A stretch of DNA of 64,000 bases from Triglochin maritima (Eukaryota; Streptophyta; Magnoliopsida; Alismatales; Juncaginaceae): the NCBI GenBank assembly GCA_963682175.1, contig OY821786.1:32357501-32421500 (forward strand), written 5' to 3'. Shown in pieces: positions 11,406-23,472 of the stretch. Position 1 is the stretch's first letter. Every line of letters begins with the position of its first letter. Below the pieces are notes generated by a model that did no database searches, was not told the origin of the DNA, and saw nothing but the letters and a program-made list of their open reading frames with translations. Position numbers and translations under genes: made by a program.

Positions 11406-12673
11406 ATGGCAGGTAAAGGTGGGAAGGGACTTTTGGCTGGGAAGACCACCGCGAACAAGGACAAGGATAAGAAGAAGCCTGTTTCTCGTTCCTCCCGCGC
11501 TGGTCTCCAGGTAATCACAAATCCTCATCTGTTTGTAGTTGAACTTTCAAATTCCTTAGATCCGCGATATTTGAAACAGAACATTACCTTATCCATGGAA
11601 TGGCTTCACTTCTAGATAGAAATGTAAATTATTAGTATTGAAGCTTCCAGATAGCTCAACTTTCACAATTCTATATGCTGCCGAATTCACAGTAGGATTC
11701 TACTTAATAGTTTCTCTATTAGATGTCCCCATTTCTGAGACTTGGTGAACTTGTGTTGTCAAAATGTTTTAAAAAAGGAGTTTATACTGACCACAAGCAG
11801 TGAAGCCATTCTTGGTAGCTAGTACAATTTGGTTCTTTGTTATTCGGTTATTCCAATTTTTTAGATGATATATCTTTTGGATATTTGGACAAAGTCCGTG
11901 GCTAGCTACATTGCTACAACGTAAAATTATATATTAGGATGATCAACGATTCAATGTTCTTATATATCATCATCCTTACAGTCATGTATGTGTTAATAGG
12001 TACTTGTAATATTCTTCCATGTCCTATGAAAACCATAGAGGCACATTTTCTTCCAAATATGTTTCTGGGATTTTATGAGAGTGCGACATAAAACCTGTTA
12101 CACTGTGTTTGTTGGATTTTTGCTTGGTGGCTTATAATTTCTTGGGGATTCTTTCTCCTTGTGTTTTTGTATTATGGGTCTTTCTGTGTTGGTATGTGGT
12201 CACATTATTAATTTTATCCAGTGATTAATTTGCTTTTGCTGCTTCATGTGCGCACTATTGCTAATACAATTTTACCACAGATGTGCCTTTCCTTCCTTTG
12301 AGTTAATGTCCATTTGTACTGTCTAATTTTCAAAATAGTTTGATCTTATATTTTGTGATTGCCCAACACATTGCAGTTTCCGGTGGGGAGGATCCACAGG
12401 CAGCTGAAGTCAAGGATCGCAGCAAATGGCCGTGTAGGTGCAACTGCAGCAGTTTACTCCGCAGCTATCCTTGAGTACTTGACGGCTGAAGTACTGGAGC
12501 TTGCTGGTAACGCAAGCAAGGATCTGAAGGTTAAGCGTATCACTCCGAGGCACTTGCAGCTTGCCATCCGTGGGGATGAGGAACTCGACACTCTCATCAA
12601 GGGTACAATCGCTGGTGGCGGTGTCATCCCCCACATCCACAAGTCCCTGATCAACAAGTCCTCCAAAGAATGA
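11406..12673 (+). CDS. Histone H2A.Z variant
   Basis: Exon 1 is 11406-11510 (35 codons) and exon 2 is 12377-12673, joined in phase 0 across a GT-AG intron (CCAG|GTAATC ... TTGCAG|TTTCC) to give 133 residues. The N-terminal tail is Lys-rich ([20 protein letters not shown]). The histone fold follows ([37 protein letters not shown]). [20 protein letters not shown] is the H2A.Z acidic-patch and docking region rather than that of canonical H2A, and there is no SPKK tail. H2A.Z replaces H2A in nucleosomes near transcription starts and is loaded by SWR1. It lies in tandem with RPL4, 1.3 kb downstream. Complete and apparently functional. Confidence 0.96.
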
Positions 12674-13315
12674 GTGGTGTGGTCGGATGCGTTAGCAATC
12701 CTGCTGTGTACTTTCGGCTGTTCCTAGTGTCGAATTAGCAGCGATAGCTTTGTTGTTCATAGGTGGTAGTTCATTGACAGCAGACTTTGCTTAATCTTGT
12801 TTTGAATTGGGAACTGAAGTAGACCCCATGTTGGCCGGACTTGTTATTGTTTGTAGTTTGGTAGAACAACTTTGATAGTAGACTTGTGTCTTGGTTGGAT
12901 AAGAAGCTCATGTTTTGTTCCCTTTGTGGTGCATTTGACCCTTTTTTTTCAATGGTGGTGCATTTGATCTTGTGTTACTTTCCAGTTTCCAATATCATCA
13001 TCATCATGATTGTAGGGAAGTTTGCAACACAATTGTTCGTCTTAGATCAAAGTTAAGATAAGTACTAAAGCAATATTGTCAAAATAATGGAGGCTCATAG
13101 CTGCAGATATTTTTCGAAGGTTCAAAAAGTCAATTCTTATATTTCTTATCGGTTTCAGATCTTTTGCTATCAATATTTTTGTTCTTTAATTGTTTAGATT
13201 CTAAAATCACGCAATTATGCTTGGGGAAAAGACAAAAATCCTGCAATCACCTTCCAATTCCCTAGTATAATTCGTATCAAAATTCCTCCTACGTTGAAAG
13301 TTCACCAGATCCACG
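12674..13315 (+). other. H2A.Z 3' UTR and intergenic DNA
   Basis: T-rich sequence typical of a plant 3' UTR directly after the stop, then plain intergenic DNA up to the MITE. No further gene seen. Confidence 0.5.
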
Positions 13316-13318
13316 TAA

Positions 13319-13832
13319 GGCCATCACTAACCATGACCTGGACGACCCGGTCATCAGCTCTCTCTCTCTTCAAAATCAGCTTTCTCTCTCTTCCACATCA
13401 GCTTTCTCTTTCCTCAACCCACCTTCTTCTCTTTCCTACACTATTCATCTCTTAACCACAACCCAACACAACCCACAACAACCTACCTCTCTCCTCCACA
13501 TCATTTCGGGGTCCATCTTGGTAAAATTTTAAAAAAAAATTAAAAAATTTCTAAAAAATCAAAACAATTATAAAACGAATTTTCAAAAAAAAAAATTATA
13601 AAAAAACTCAAACAAAAAAAATAAAAAAATCAAAACAAAAACAAAAAAAAATAAAAAAATCAAAATATAATAAAATATTTGATGACCGGGTCGTCGACCC
13701 GGTCGTTTGAACGACCGGGTCGACGACCCGGTCATCTACAACCGAAACTTTTGTGTTAAAAAATTAATATTTTATTCAAGGTCATCTACGACCGCAGGAT
13801 GACCGCAGTTTATACTGCGTTAAGGGATGGCC
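13319..13832. mobile_element. Tourist-like MITE (514 bp) between H2A.Z and RPL4
   Basis: The ends are GGCCATCACTAACCATG and, inverted, GGCCATCCCTTAACGCAG, flanked by TAA duplications (13316-13318 and 13833-13835), as in PIF/Harbinger-derived MITEs. The interior is A-rich with CT blocks and two CG-rich hairpins (13684-13733). It has no coding capacity and sits about 80 bp upstream of the RPL4 telo-boxes, so it may influence that promoter. Confidence 0.88.
13684..13733. other. Paired GACCGGGTCG palindromes in the MITE
   Basis: 13684-13704 is a 10 bp perfect stem (GACCGGGTCG) with one loop base. 13713-13733 is the same stem with a different loop base. The two also pair with each other, so a larger cruciform is possible. 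Confidence 0.9.
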
Positions 13833-13910
13833 TAACAAGGAGGGGTTGACGCAAAACATGAAACCCGAATCCAAACAAGCAAATTAAATTAAATTAAATT
13901 CCTTAACCAA

Positions 13911-13976
13911 AAACCCTAATCTCTATAATTCCCACTCCCAATAGAAGCCCACCCTACTCCGACTCCCAAACCCTAA
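13911..13976 (+). promoter_or_regulatory. Two telo-boxes in the RPL4 promoter/leader
   Basis: AAACCCTAA occurs at 13911-13919 and 13968-13976, the second 2 bp before the ATG. Telo-boxes are typical of plant ribosomal protein genes. A weak TATA-like TATAATT lies at 13924. Confidence 0.75.
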
Positions 13977-13978
13977 CA

Positions 13979-16676
13979 ATGGCCTCCGCCGCCGCCCCGA
14001 CCTCCGCCGTCCTCCCGATGGTCTCCATCCAGACCCTCTCCGGAGACATGTCCACCGACGGTCCTCCACCATCCCTCCCCCTCCCCGACGTCATGAAATC
14101 CCCGATCCGCCCCGACATCGTCACCTTCGTCCAGTCCCAGCTTTCAAACAACACACGCGTCCCTTACGCCGTCTCCCGCCGCGCCGGACATCAGACCTCC
14201 GCGGAATCATGGGGTACAGGACGTGCCGTTTCACGTATTCCACGCGTTCCCGGCGGTGGGACCCACCGCGCCGGTCAGGGAGCGTTTGGAAACATGTGTC
14301 GTGGAGGACGCATGTTTGCTCCCACCAAGATCTGGAGGAAGTGGCACCGGAGGGTGAATGTCAACCTCAAGCGCCACGCCCTCGCCTCCGCTCTCTCGGC
14401 TTCTGCCGTGCCGAGTCTGGTCATGGCGAGAGGCCACATGATCGAGAAAGTTCCCGAACTACCGTTGGTTCTCTCCGACTCGGCGGAAGGCCTCGAGAAG
14501 ACGTCCGCTGCTATCAAGCTACTGAAGGAGGTTGGCGCTTACGATGACGCCGAGAAGGCGAAGGACTCGAGGAAAATCAGGCCTGGGAAGGGGAAGATGA
14601 GGAACCGGAGGTACATCAACAAGAAGGGACCACTGATCGTGTACGGGACTGAGGGATCGAAGATCGTTCGCGCTTTCCGCAACATTCCTGGTGTTGAGGT
14701 CGTGAATGTGGAGCGGCTTAATATCCTCAAACTCGCCCCCGGTGGTCATCTCGGGAGATTCATTGTATGGACGAAGTCGGCGTTCGAGAAGCTTGACCAG
14801 ATCTATGGGACGTATGACAAGGGGACCTCGAAGAAGAGGGGGTACATTCTCCCGAGGTCGAAGATGGCCAATGCTGACCTGTCTAGGGTTATCAACTCCG
14901 ACGAGGTCCAGTCCGTGGTCAGGCCGATCAAGAAGGACATGAAGATCGCGAAGCTGAAGAAGAATCCACTCAAGAACCTGAACATCATGGTGAAGCTCAA
15001 CCCGTATGCTAAGGCCGCAAAGAGGGCGGCGTTGCTTGCTGAGGCCCAGAGGGTGAAGGCCAAGAATGAGAAGCTCGGCAAGAAGAGGAGTCCGCTCAAA
15101 AAGGTAGAAACTGATATCTGTTTTGTTTTATCAGTTGTATTGGTTGTGTCCAATAATTCATGTAGCTTGCTGTTTCTTTACGATTGTTATTGCCTGTTGA
15201 ATTATTTTGATGTGCTAACGTGTGAATAGGTGATGTTAATTATACTAGGAATGATGTTGGAAACATTGCTGAAAACTCATAATTCTTTATATGAACGTAA
15301 TAGAACCAGAACTATTGCTCCCTCGCATTATGTATCAGTCACTAAAAAATCTACGACTGCGATCAACTTTCCCAAGAAATAACTGATAAAAAATGTAACG
15401 GATTGTAGCCCTGATCATGTTTCCAGCAATCTGGTGATTTACTGAGTCCTTTGTCTATGACATCAACATGAAGAAAAAATTTGTTGGTATAACAGAACCA
15501 GGACTTAACGATGTAGGAAAACATTCGAACATAGTTAACGGAAGAGTGATCTTTTTTGACCGCTCCCAAAAAATTTAAACTCAGCCTTTTGTCATTGTAT
15601 TTTCTCCTTAATAAAACTACAAACATTTTACCAAATAACTTCGAAGATATTTGATGAACCGTAAAATCCTGAAAAGAGGTAAAGCAGAAGACCAAAGTGG
15701 AATTTAACTAGTTATAGTTAAAGTTTGAAATTTCATCATCAGAACAGTAGGTATTGATGTCATAACTCATAAACCATATTAAGTTATAGTATAGAAACTT
15801 TGTTGCATCAATGAATATAATGTGATGGGAATGCTATTCCATTTTGTTATGACTGATGAAATGAGAACTTTGCATTGTTTAGTTCCTGAATTTCAAATAT
15901 GTTGCTTGGTGGTGGCTCTTGGAAATTAATAATCAGTAGCTGAACTGTCATCTTCAAGCATCTGATATAGGTTATGTTTAGCAATAATAAATCCTCCATT
16001 TTGATTGTTTTCCAATTGTAAATCATCACTTTAATTGTTTTCCACCATAAGTTGTGTACATGGCAGTATTTATTGCTGGAGTATAAAATTTCATTTGCTT
16101 GGAGGTTTCTTTTATTTGTACTTTAATTTTGTTAAACTTCAAATGTTTGTCTATCCTATAAAGCATTCTCTCCATGTTGTCAAGTATTGAGCATTGCGCA
16201 TCATAATATATTTCCTCCTACAATACATGGTTCGTGCAATACATTTATTCAACCAATAAAACAATTTAGATATGCAGTCGTATGAATGAAATACAAATTT
16301 TCCTTTTCACAACATTGTTTTATGATACATGAAGTATGTAGTATTTAATTCCGTTGTTGACTAGTGATTGAGTCCCTGTGTTTTTGTTTTGTTTTTGGAG
16401 AATGTCTTTTTTCCCGTGCATTGTTATTGGTGTTAAAGCTTAAACTTTTTACTTGCAGATTCCATTTGCCATTTTTACTTTTCAGTGAGCTTATATGATT
16501 CGGGTTTTGTCTTTCCATGGTTGAATTTTACTCAGTTACGACATTGTGTATTGCGTCTGCAGGAGGAAGTTGCAGCTATCAGGTCGGCTGGGGAGACGTG
16601 GTACAAGACCATGATCTCAGACAGTGATTACTCTGAGTTTGAGAACTTCTCGAAGTGGCTTGGTGAAACGCAGTAG
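13979..16676 (+). CDS. RPL4: 60S ribosomal protein L4 (uL4)
   Basis: Exon 1 is 13979-15103 (375 codons) and exon 2 is 16563-16676 (37 codons plus stop). The intron is phase 0 (AAAAAG|GTAGAA ... CTGCAG|GAGGAAG). The 412-residue product matches the usual plant uL4 length. Signatures include [21 protein letters not shown], the extended internal loop [20 protein letters not shown] that lines the exit tunnel, [13 protein letters not shown], and the plant C-terminus ([23 protein letters not shown]). It is a structural protein of the large subunit. Exon 1 is very GC-rich at third positions at its 5' end. The first in-frame ATG follows a telo-box. Intact. Confidence 0.97.
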
Positions 16677-17176
16677 AAGAAGGCTGTATCTCGAGAGATT
16701 CTGTTTTTTGCTTATTAAACATGGTTTGTTTATTTTTCCTTTCTCATTGAAGTACAACACCATAGAAACCTCAATCGTGATTCACAACTTGTTCAAAAGA
16801 TGTTGCGCCACCATTATTACTATTCAATGGCATCTTTCGCATCTACTTAAGTGTGTTTTCTAGTAGGGAATGATGGCGTTGCTCTTCCATGTTTCAGTTG
16901 TGGGTGAGATATTGAAATTTTTAGTCTTCTAACAAGGGGGTTGTAGATTTATTTCTGATGTTGAAGAACTTGCTGTGTGAAGATAGGTGCCAAGGAAATG
17001 CGTTAATCATGTTTTATCATGGCAATGTAATATGTAAGGGTAAGCCCGGGATGAACCAAAGTCTTCATATGAACGCAACCACATTCACTTGCCTTCCAAG
17101 TTTCAAGCATAGCCTGGTTGACAGCATGAATTCCAGAATTTTGGCAGCTTATCACGTATTTAAGTTGCCTTTAAAG
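16677..17176 (+). other. RPL4 3' UTR and flank
   Basis: T-rich 3' UTR-like DNA. No separate gene is supported. Confidence 0.5.
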
Positions 17177-17553
17177 TTAGAGCACAAATAACAACGCCTG
17201 GGCTACCTTCGGGCGTCATGCACTCTCTATCTGCCACGTCAGCTTCTCTCTCTGCCACGTCAGCTCACCTAACCCACCCAAAAAACCCTCTTACCCATGC
17301 TCGGGCTACCCTCACCCACCCTACACTCTCTTTCCTCCATATCATTTCTTAATTAAACAAATTTAATTCTCACACAACATTTAACAAATTACATTTTATA
17401 TAAATCAAATTCTAATTACATTATAATTATAATTCACGATATAATTATTATTAGGAAAAAATTTCAAAATAATAAAAAAAATAAAATAAAATGTAAAAAT
17501 ATGCACTTCAGAAACTTATTTGGCAAAATATGCATACTAGTTTTTTCACCAAG

Positions 17554-17750
17554 TAAAAAACGGTAATACTAGTGCCGTTTTTCACCCGAGGAAAAAATGA
17601 TACTACTAGTGCCGTTTTTCACCCGAGGTGAAAAACGGTACCAGTAGTGTCATTTTTTAGTTGCTTGGAAAACGGCACTACGGGTGCCGTTTTTACCCTC
17701 TATAAAAACGGCATCCGAGATGCCGTTTTTAGCCTAGGGTTAAAAACGGC
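17554..17750. repeat. AACGGCACTAGTGCCGTT-type palindromes, left end of MULE1
   Basis: Several degenerate palindromes of the form AAAACGGCA...TGCCGTTTT follow one another. The same motif returns at 20491-20625 and 25680-25792. Confidence 0.85.
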
Positions 17751-18250
17751 ACCAAGGCTCCATTTTCTCCAATCTTCCCAAAATTTTTGGTGTTTCTTCC
17801 TCTCCCTCTCTCCTGCGATTTTAGGTATTTTTACATCATTTTTTGTTAAGATTTTGCCTTATTAGTTTGTATTTATGTACATTTGATTGGTTTGGTTAGG
17901 ATGTGTGTGGATTGTTTGATTTAAAATGGATTCGATTGATTGATATTTGGTTGATGAGTTTACCATACTTTGTTTAATTAATCTTGTGTGGATGATGTTA
18001 TATTGTTATGATTAATAATCTTGTGCGGATTTGATGATTTGATTAATAGATCAATTAATCTCAAAAGTCCAAATATAATAAATTTACATTGTTTGGATTT
18101 GTGTTAAACCAATTAAATTGAATAATCAATGTTGTAGTTGTTGAAATTAGATTTATTGTGGATAATGTATTGAATCTGTTTAGATTGTATTATTTGAACT
18201 GAATAGTATGTAATATTATTTTTTGTTAATTATGTTTTACAGTTTCCCAA

Positions 18251-20275
18251 ATGTCGACTTCACATGATTGTCACGGTCTTGTTGACCCTTCAGTGTTAGT
18301 ACTACAGAAAGATCATAGATCATCTTCGATTCTGGAAAATGTAAGTGTTATGAAATTTAAATTTTAATTTTTGTGTATCGGTATTGGTTTTTATTTGACG
18401 TAAAATAATTAAATTTAATTTCCAGGAGCCTTTGACGGATATTAAATGCGTCGAACACGCCACTCAGTTCAACACGTGGAATGTGCTAGATGAAAGGATG
18501 TGAGATTTGTTAGAGATTGCGGGATTTGGCACTGTGTCTCGATTGCAACGACTGCAACTGGATTGGAATCTGATTCGTGCTGTTGTGGAGAGGGTGAGGC
18601 CTGAGACACACACCTTCCATTTTAGACACGGAGAGATGACCATCACGCTACAAGACGTAGCTATGCTTAGTGGTCTTTGTGTTGACGGTTTGGCAGTGTG
18701 TGCAACATTAGATCACGATTGGACTCAGGTTTGCATGAATATGTTGGGTGTTGAAGAAGAAGAAGCGAGAACTGCAGTGAAAGGTGGATACGTGTCATTG
18801 CAGTGGTTGCAGCAAAATTTTCAGGTTGTTGAGCAAGATGCAACAGATGAGCAGGTTATGCAGCACACGAGAGCGTACATTTTGTTTCAGTTAGGATCCG
18901 GGATAGTGGGCGATAAGAGTGGAAACAAAGTCCACCTGAGATATTTATTGTTGCTGGAAAACATATTTGAATGTGGAAACTACAGTTGGGGAGCTGCATC
19001 CTTAGCTGTTTTGTATCAATATTTGGATCAGGCATGTCTGAAAAAAGGGAAACAATTAGCTGGTTTCCTTACATTGTTACAGATATGGTGTTGGGAACAT
19101 CTTCATGTCGGACGACCATCTAGAATTCCCGGTGTGCAACTTCCATTGTGTCCTTTAGGTTCACGATGGCGGACTCCTAGGTCGTGGGCGAACAATGTCA
19201 AGACGGCTCAGATTGAATTTTACAGAAATGAGTTTGACGTTCAAGATGAAAGTCAAGTTTGTTGGAACCCATACGAAGAAGTAGATCTGATGGCGTTACC
19301 TGTTGATTGCCGCCAAGGACATGAGGTTTGGATGAGCAGAACATGAATTGTTTGTTTCGGAGTTGCCGCAATGCACGTGCCAGACAGGGTGATGCGTCAG
19401 TTTGGATTGCGGCAACATATTCCAGAAATAATGGAGATGTCCAAGATGAAGAAGGCTCAGGGGAAACCAAGAGTAAACTGGTTGCGAGAGCAACAGTTAT
19501 ACATTCAAGCCTGGTCACGTCGACGAGATTTTGTGCAGTTCGAGGCACCATCACTCTCAGAAGATTTTGCTGCTTGTAGACGAATTTACATGGAGTGGTA
19601 CTGACAGATTACGATTCGATGGTTGACCCGAAGAGTTGACGATGCTGAATTACCGAATTATAGGCCTCCAGCTGCTAGAGATCGATACTTGGTAAGAAAT
19701 GATCAGAAAATTATAATTTTGATTAAGGTTTTAATTTGCATTTTGTAATCGTAAATGTGTTTTTATGGCAGCTTCATGGGTTACACAGTTTACATGAGGA
19801 TATTCATCATCTTGAAGGGATGCATGCTTCACATAGGCCCACTCAGTCATTAACGGCGAAATTAAAGAAAAAGATCAAGGAAATGATGACGTGCTTTAAG
19901 AGTGTAGATCCGTCATTGAAACTGTCAGAAGATGAAGATGTTTGCCATCAACCACATCGTACAGATTCTGAAGAAAATCTCCCAGAAATAGGTGTGTCAC
20001 TTGACGAGGAGGACAATTTCATTTTCACCGGAGTGTCTGCCAACGATGGAGGGATTCTGACTCAAGAATCGCGTGGTACTACGTTCTTTCAAGACGAGGG
20101 CTCTTCATTTCACGTAGGCGAGGGTTCAGGATTTCAAGGTGTTGAAGTCGAAAGAGGTGGGGTTGTTGAAGACGATGCTGGTGTGATAACTCAAGTGTAC
20201 CGCCGTCGCCCTTCGAAGGCCCCTCGACGAGGTGGACGAAATAAAATTCCTACTAAAGTTTTTTCTCCACCTTAG
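18251..20275 (+). pseudogene. Plant mobile domain (PMD/MAIN-like) protein, three in-frame TGA stops
   Basis: Exons are 18251-18340, 18426-19691 and 19772-20275. All joins are phase 0 with GT-AG borders, giving about 620 codons. The PMD core runs from DLLEIAGFGTVSRL through HTFHFRHGEMTITLQDVAML, GYVSLQWLQQ, YILFQLGSGIVGDKSGNKVHLRYL, NYSWGAASLAVLYQYLDQAC and GFLTLLQIWCWEHL to the MHVPDRVMRQFGLRQ region. The C-terminus is acidic and ends SKAPRRGGRNKIPTKVFSPP. In-frame TGA codons stand at 18501, at about 19344 and after WY at about 19602; an arginine CGA would fit at each. PMD genes act in gene silencing and meristem maintenance and are often carried by MULEs. The N-terminal start is the first ATG in frame. 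Confidence 0.85.
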
Positions 20276-20490
20276 TTGTCATTACATTTTCGTTAAGCTA
20301 CATTTTGGTTAAGAACAATTTCATTTGTTAAACAATATGTCATGTATTATGAACAAGTTTATTTGACGGTTTAGTTGTTTGAAATTTCATATTTCTTCGT
20401 GTTGATTTTTTCCCTTTAGGTGTACAAGACTTGGATTTAAAATCCAAGAGGATGGAATGAGAAAACAGATTTTTCTTGTTTTCTGTCTGC

Positions 20491-20625
20491 TGAAAAACGG
20501 CACTAGTAGTGCCATTTTTACTGGAAAAAAATGGCACTACCAATGCCGTTTTTTGTTTATTAAAACGGCACCACTAGTGCCGTTTTTTTTCAAGAAAAAT
20601 CGGCACTAGTAGTGCCGTTTTTAAA
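20491..20625. repeat. AACGGCACTAGTGCCGTT-type palindromes between the MULE1 genes
   Basis: Repeated AAAACGGCACTAGTAGTGCC...GTTTTT units lie between the 3' ends of the convergent PMD and transposase genes, where terminators would be. They could form strong hairpins in either transcript. Confidence 0.88.
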
Positions 20626-21420
20626 GCAGACAGAATTCCAGGACATTTGCTTTCGTTTTTTTAGTTTTCGACCTGAGATTCACAAACAAATATTTTTTAA
20701 CCTGAGATTCACAACAAACTAGTATTATGATAACATATTGTAGCGATGATTAACATTTAATATTGTTTCCCCTACATGGGGTACAAGGGAAATTAATGCT
20801 AAAATAAATAACACAAAATTAACATACTAAATTGTCTCTTTACATGTTTTCTTGTTGTGACCTAACTTGCGACAACGCCCACATCGTATTACTCGTCCAC
20901 TTTGTTCATCCATGTTGTTTCTGATTCTTTTTGTTTTCGGTCGCCCACTTCGTCTTACCATAGAAGGTGCTATTAAAGCTATATGTCCTTCTATCCAAAA
21001 CCTTTCGTCTAGTATTGGAAAGAAAATAGGTGCATATGCTTTCCTGTAAGCTTGAGTTGTTAGGTATTCTGAGACGATTCACGAAGTATGAATGTTCGCG
21101 TGGCGGTTGCTGCATACGGCCAACACATGTGAGCAAGGAATGTGGTGTGCATCTATGTACCCGCAGGAGCATATTGGACCTGACTCCGTCAAAGTAACCT
21201 GAAAGCTACGAGACTGGTTGCTTTCGACACTAAAGAGGTTATGACTATGTCTAGTGACACAAAGCTGTGTAGCCATCTGCCGTTGGTTTGTGATTTCATC
21301 GTTGATCTTTTTAGGATATGCCAATATCATATTCTCCCCTTCATCTCTTCTACTGACAAAATATTTATTCAGACGCAGATAAGTCATCATGATGAGAGGA
21401 CAAAGTGGTAAGCCACGTAC

Positions 21421-23472
21421 TGAAGGGAATGTGTTCTAAAAGTTTTACTTTTAAATGTCAACTATTATGAATTGAATGAGAAATCATTTTGTTCCTTGTT
21501 TATGTTATTCGTCTTTTAGAAGTGTTAAGGAAGAGGCTCTTGGTCCTTAACCGTAGAGCTCTGAAAGATATTGGTTTGCATAAAACAAAAGATATTCGCA
21601 ATCATGGTAATTAGCATGGGACATTAATTACCGAGTTAAGATTGTCGTGTTGGTCATAGATCATTGTAGCTCTACAAGTGAGTGACGACACGGGTATGCA
21701 AAAGAGGAAAATATTACTTTTGTATACTGAATAGACCTAATAAGTAAAATATTATAGAAATGTGTTTCTGTGTCATTAATATTTTACTGTGTCTTTGGTC
21801 CTTTGATATGAGACTTATATCTAATCACTTAAGGAATACTTAATTAGATCAGTGTCTTGAACTATCGATCAGTGTAGTGTAAAGGCATTGGTTGGTTAAG
21901 TACAACTTTTGTTGGAGAAGATAGTTAGTCAAAAGACTATCATTGCCCCTCTTAATTGAGTGATGATATTAGTGGGCCCCTTGATAAAGCAAAGTTATAA
22001 TGTGCACAATGTGATTTGAGTTAAGTCACATATTTATAACTAGCTTAAAGAGATCAAGAAATGAATACTAATACAAAGATGACACAATACTACTTTGTGT
22101 GTATTCTTAATATCATGAGGCAAGGGACGGACACAAGTGATGCACTCCATCACTAAGTGGATCGGGTTTTGGTTCGAGTGGAATTAAGACATCTAACTAA
22201 TTGGGAGCTATAATGTGTAGGTAGATACCGCTTATAGCTTGTGATATTAAGCTCTTAATATCACTGCCAACTTAGTTTAGATCCTCCCATAGGTCACACC
22301 ACAAAACTGGGAAACAAGAAATGGGGATTTTGAGTTCATAGGATGTGTCGGGTTTCATGTAGAAAATATGACACATGGGGTGAACAAGCAAAATCAAAAT
22401 TATGTTGTGATTTATAACATAATTAGAATCTAAATTAAATTCATATGTGATGTAAATATTATGGGGTGTAATGATTGATCATTACATAGGATAATATGTT
22501 ACATAAGTTGTGGATTTACTACTAATCCCGAAATGTCAAATTTTGTAGGGGTTAAACCGAAATTTGACAAGTCTGCAAAACAGTGCTCAAACGGTCGACC
22601 GGTTAGCAGTAAACGGTCAACCGGTAGGGCACGGTCGACCGGACATGTCTCGACCGATAACAGGGAATTTTCATCTGTTCGAACGGTCGACCGAAAGTGA
22701 TCGGTCGGTCGACCGAACATTGCGATGGAATAGTTCCTGTTACGAACGGTCGACCGAGCTATTGAACGGTCGACCGAAACTGGTTCGAGCGGTCGACCGA
22801 ACCTCCAAAAACGGTCGACCGGTCCAGACGGTTTATGCAGAATTAATTTAAGAATTAATTAGATCATGCATGGAATTGGTCCATAATTGATTTAATTCGT
22901 GGCTAAGATTATTTATTAATAAATAATGGATGGTTAGATGGAATTTTGCATGGAATCATGGGCAAGAGGTTGCACATGAATAGGTAATTTGGAGAGAACC
23001 TATAAATACAAGGTTATCTCATTACCTCCTTAATTAATTCATTATTTTTCTTATGCAAAATCTCTCTCCATAATTCTCCACGAAAATTCCTTAATTCTTA
23101 AGTTTAGTTTTAGTTCTTCAGAGGTCATCTTCTAAAGGGAACTAAAGAGAGGTTAGTAATTAGATTCTAAACTCAATCGGAGATTGAGAGACTAGCTTCC
23201 CTCTCTCCGATCTTGTTTAGAGTTTGGTGAATACTCGGAGGCATCCGGCGCAGCGAGGAGCATCCCAACCGTCTCCGAATCTTCGAGAAGTTTTAGAGAA
23301 CTTCTAGGTATGAATTTCGGAGCTCCTTCATGTTTGTTTTAATAGAGTTTTTGAAACTAGTTTGTTAAAACAAACCGATGCATGCAATAAATTCTAGAAA
23401 ATTGAAAATTGATCCTTATTATACATGAAAATTCGAAAAATATATATGTATAATTAAATATGAAATCCTACA
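21421..23472 (+). mobile_element. Copia-type solo LTR inside the MULE1 transposase
   Basis: It starts TGAAGGGAATGTGTTC and ends AATCCTACA, like the LTRs at 27138-29272 and 44543-46394. The host flanks are GTAC on both sides, so the duplication is 4 bp as seen (a fifth base may be lost). Removing the LTR and one GTAC restores the transposase frame through VRGLPLCPLI. TATA box at 23001-23008. The interior holds an array of CGGTCGACCG palindromes. Confidence 0.9.
22591..22823. repeat. CGGTCGACCG palindrome array in the Copia LTR
   Basis: About eight GGTCGACC cores plus near copies (GGTCAACC) at irregular 15-40 bp spacing. The sister LTRs at 28320-28450 and 45715 keep only a few, degenerate ones. 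Confidence 0.92.

Noticed and set aside
14209..14547. Overlapping plus-strand frame inside RPL4
   Set aside because: Shadow of the GC-rich RPL4 exon; no homology and no start context.
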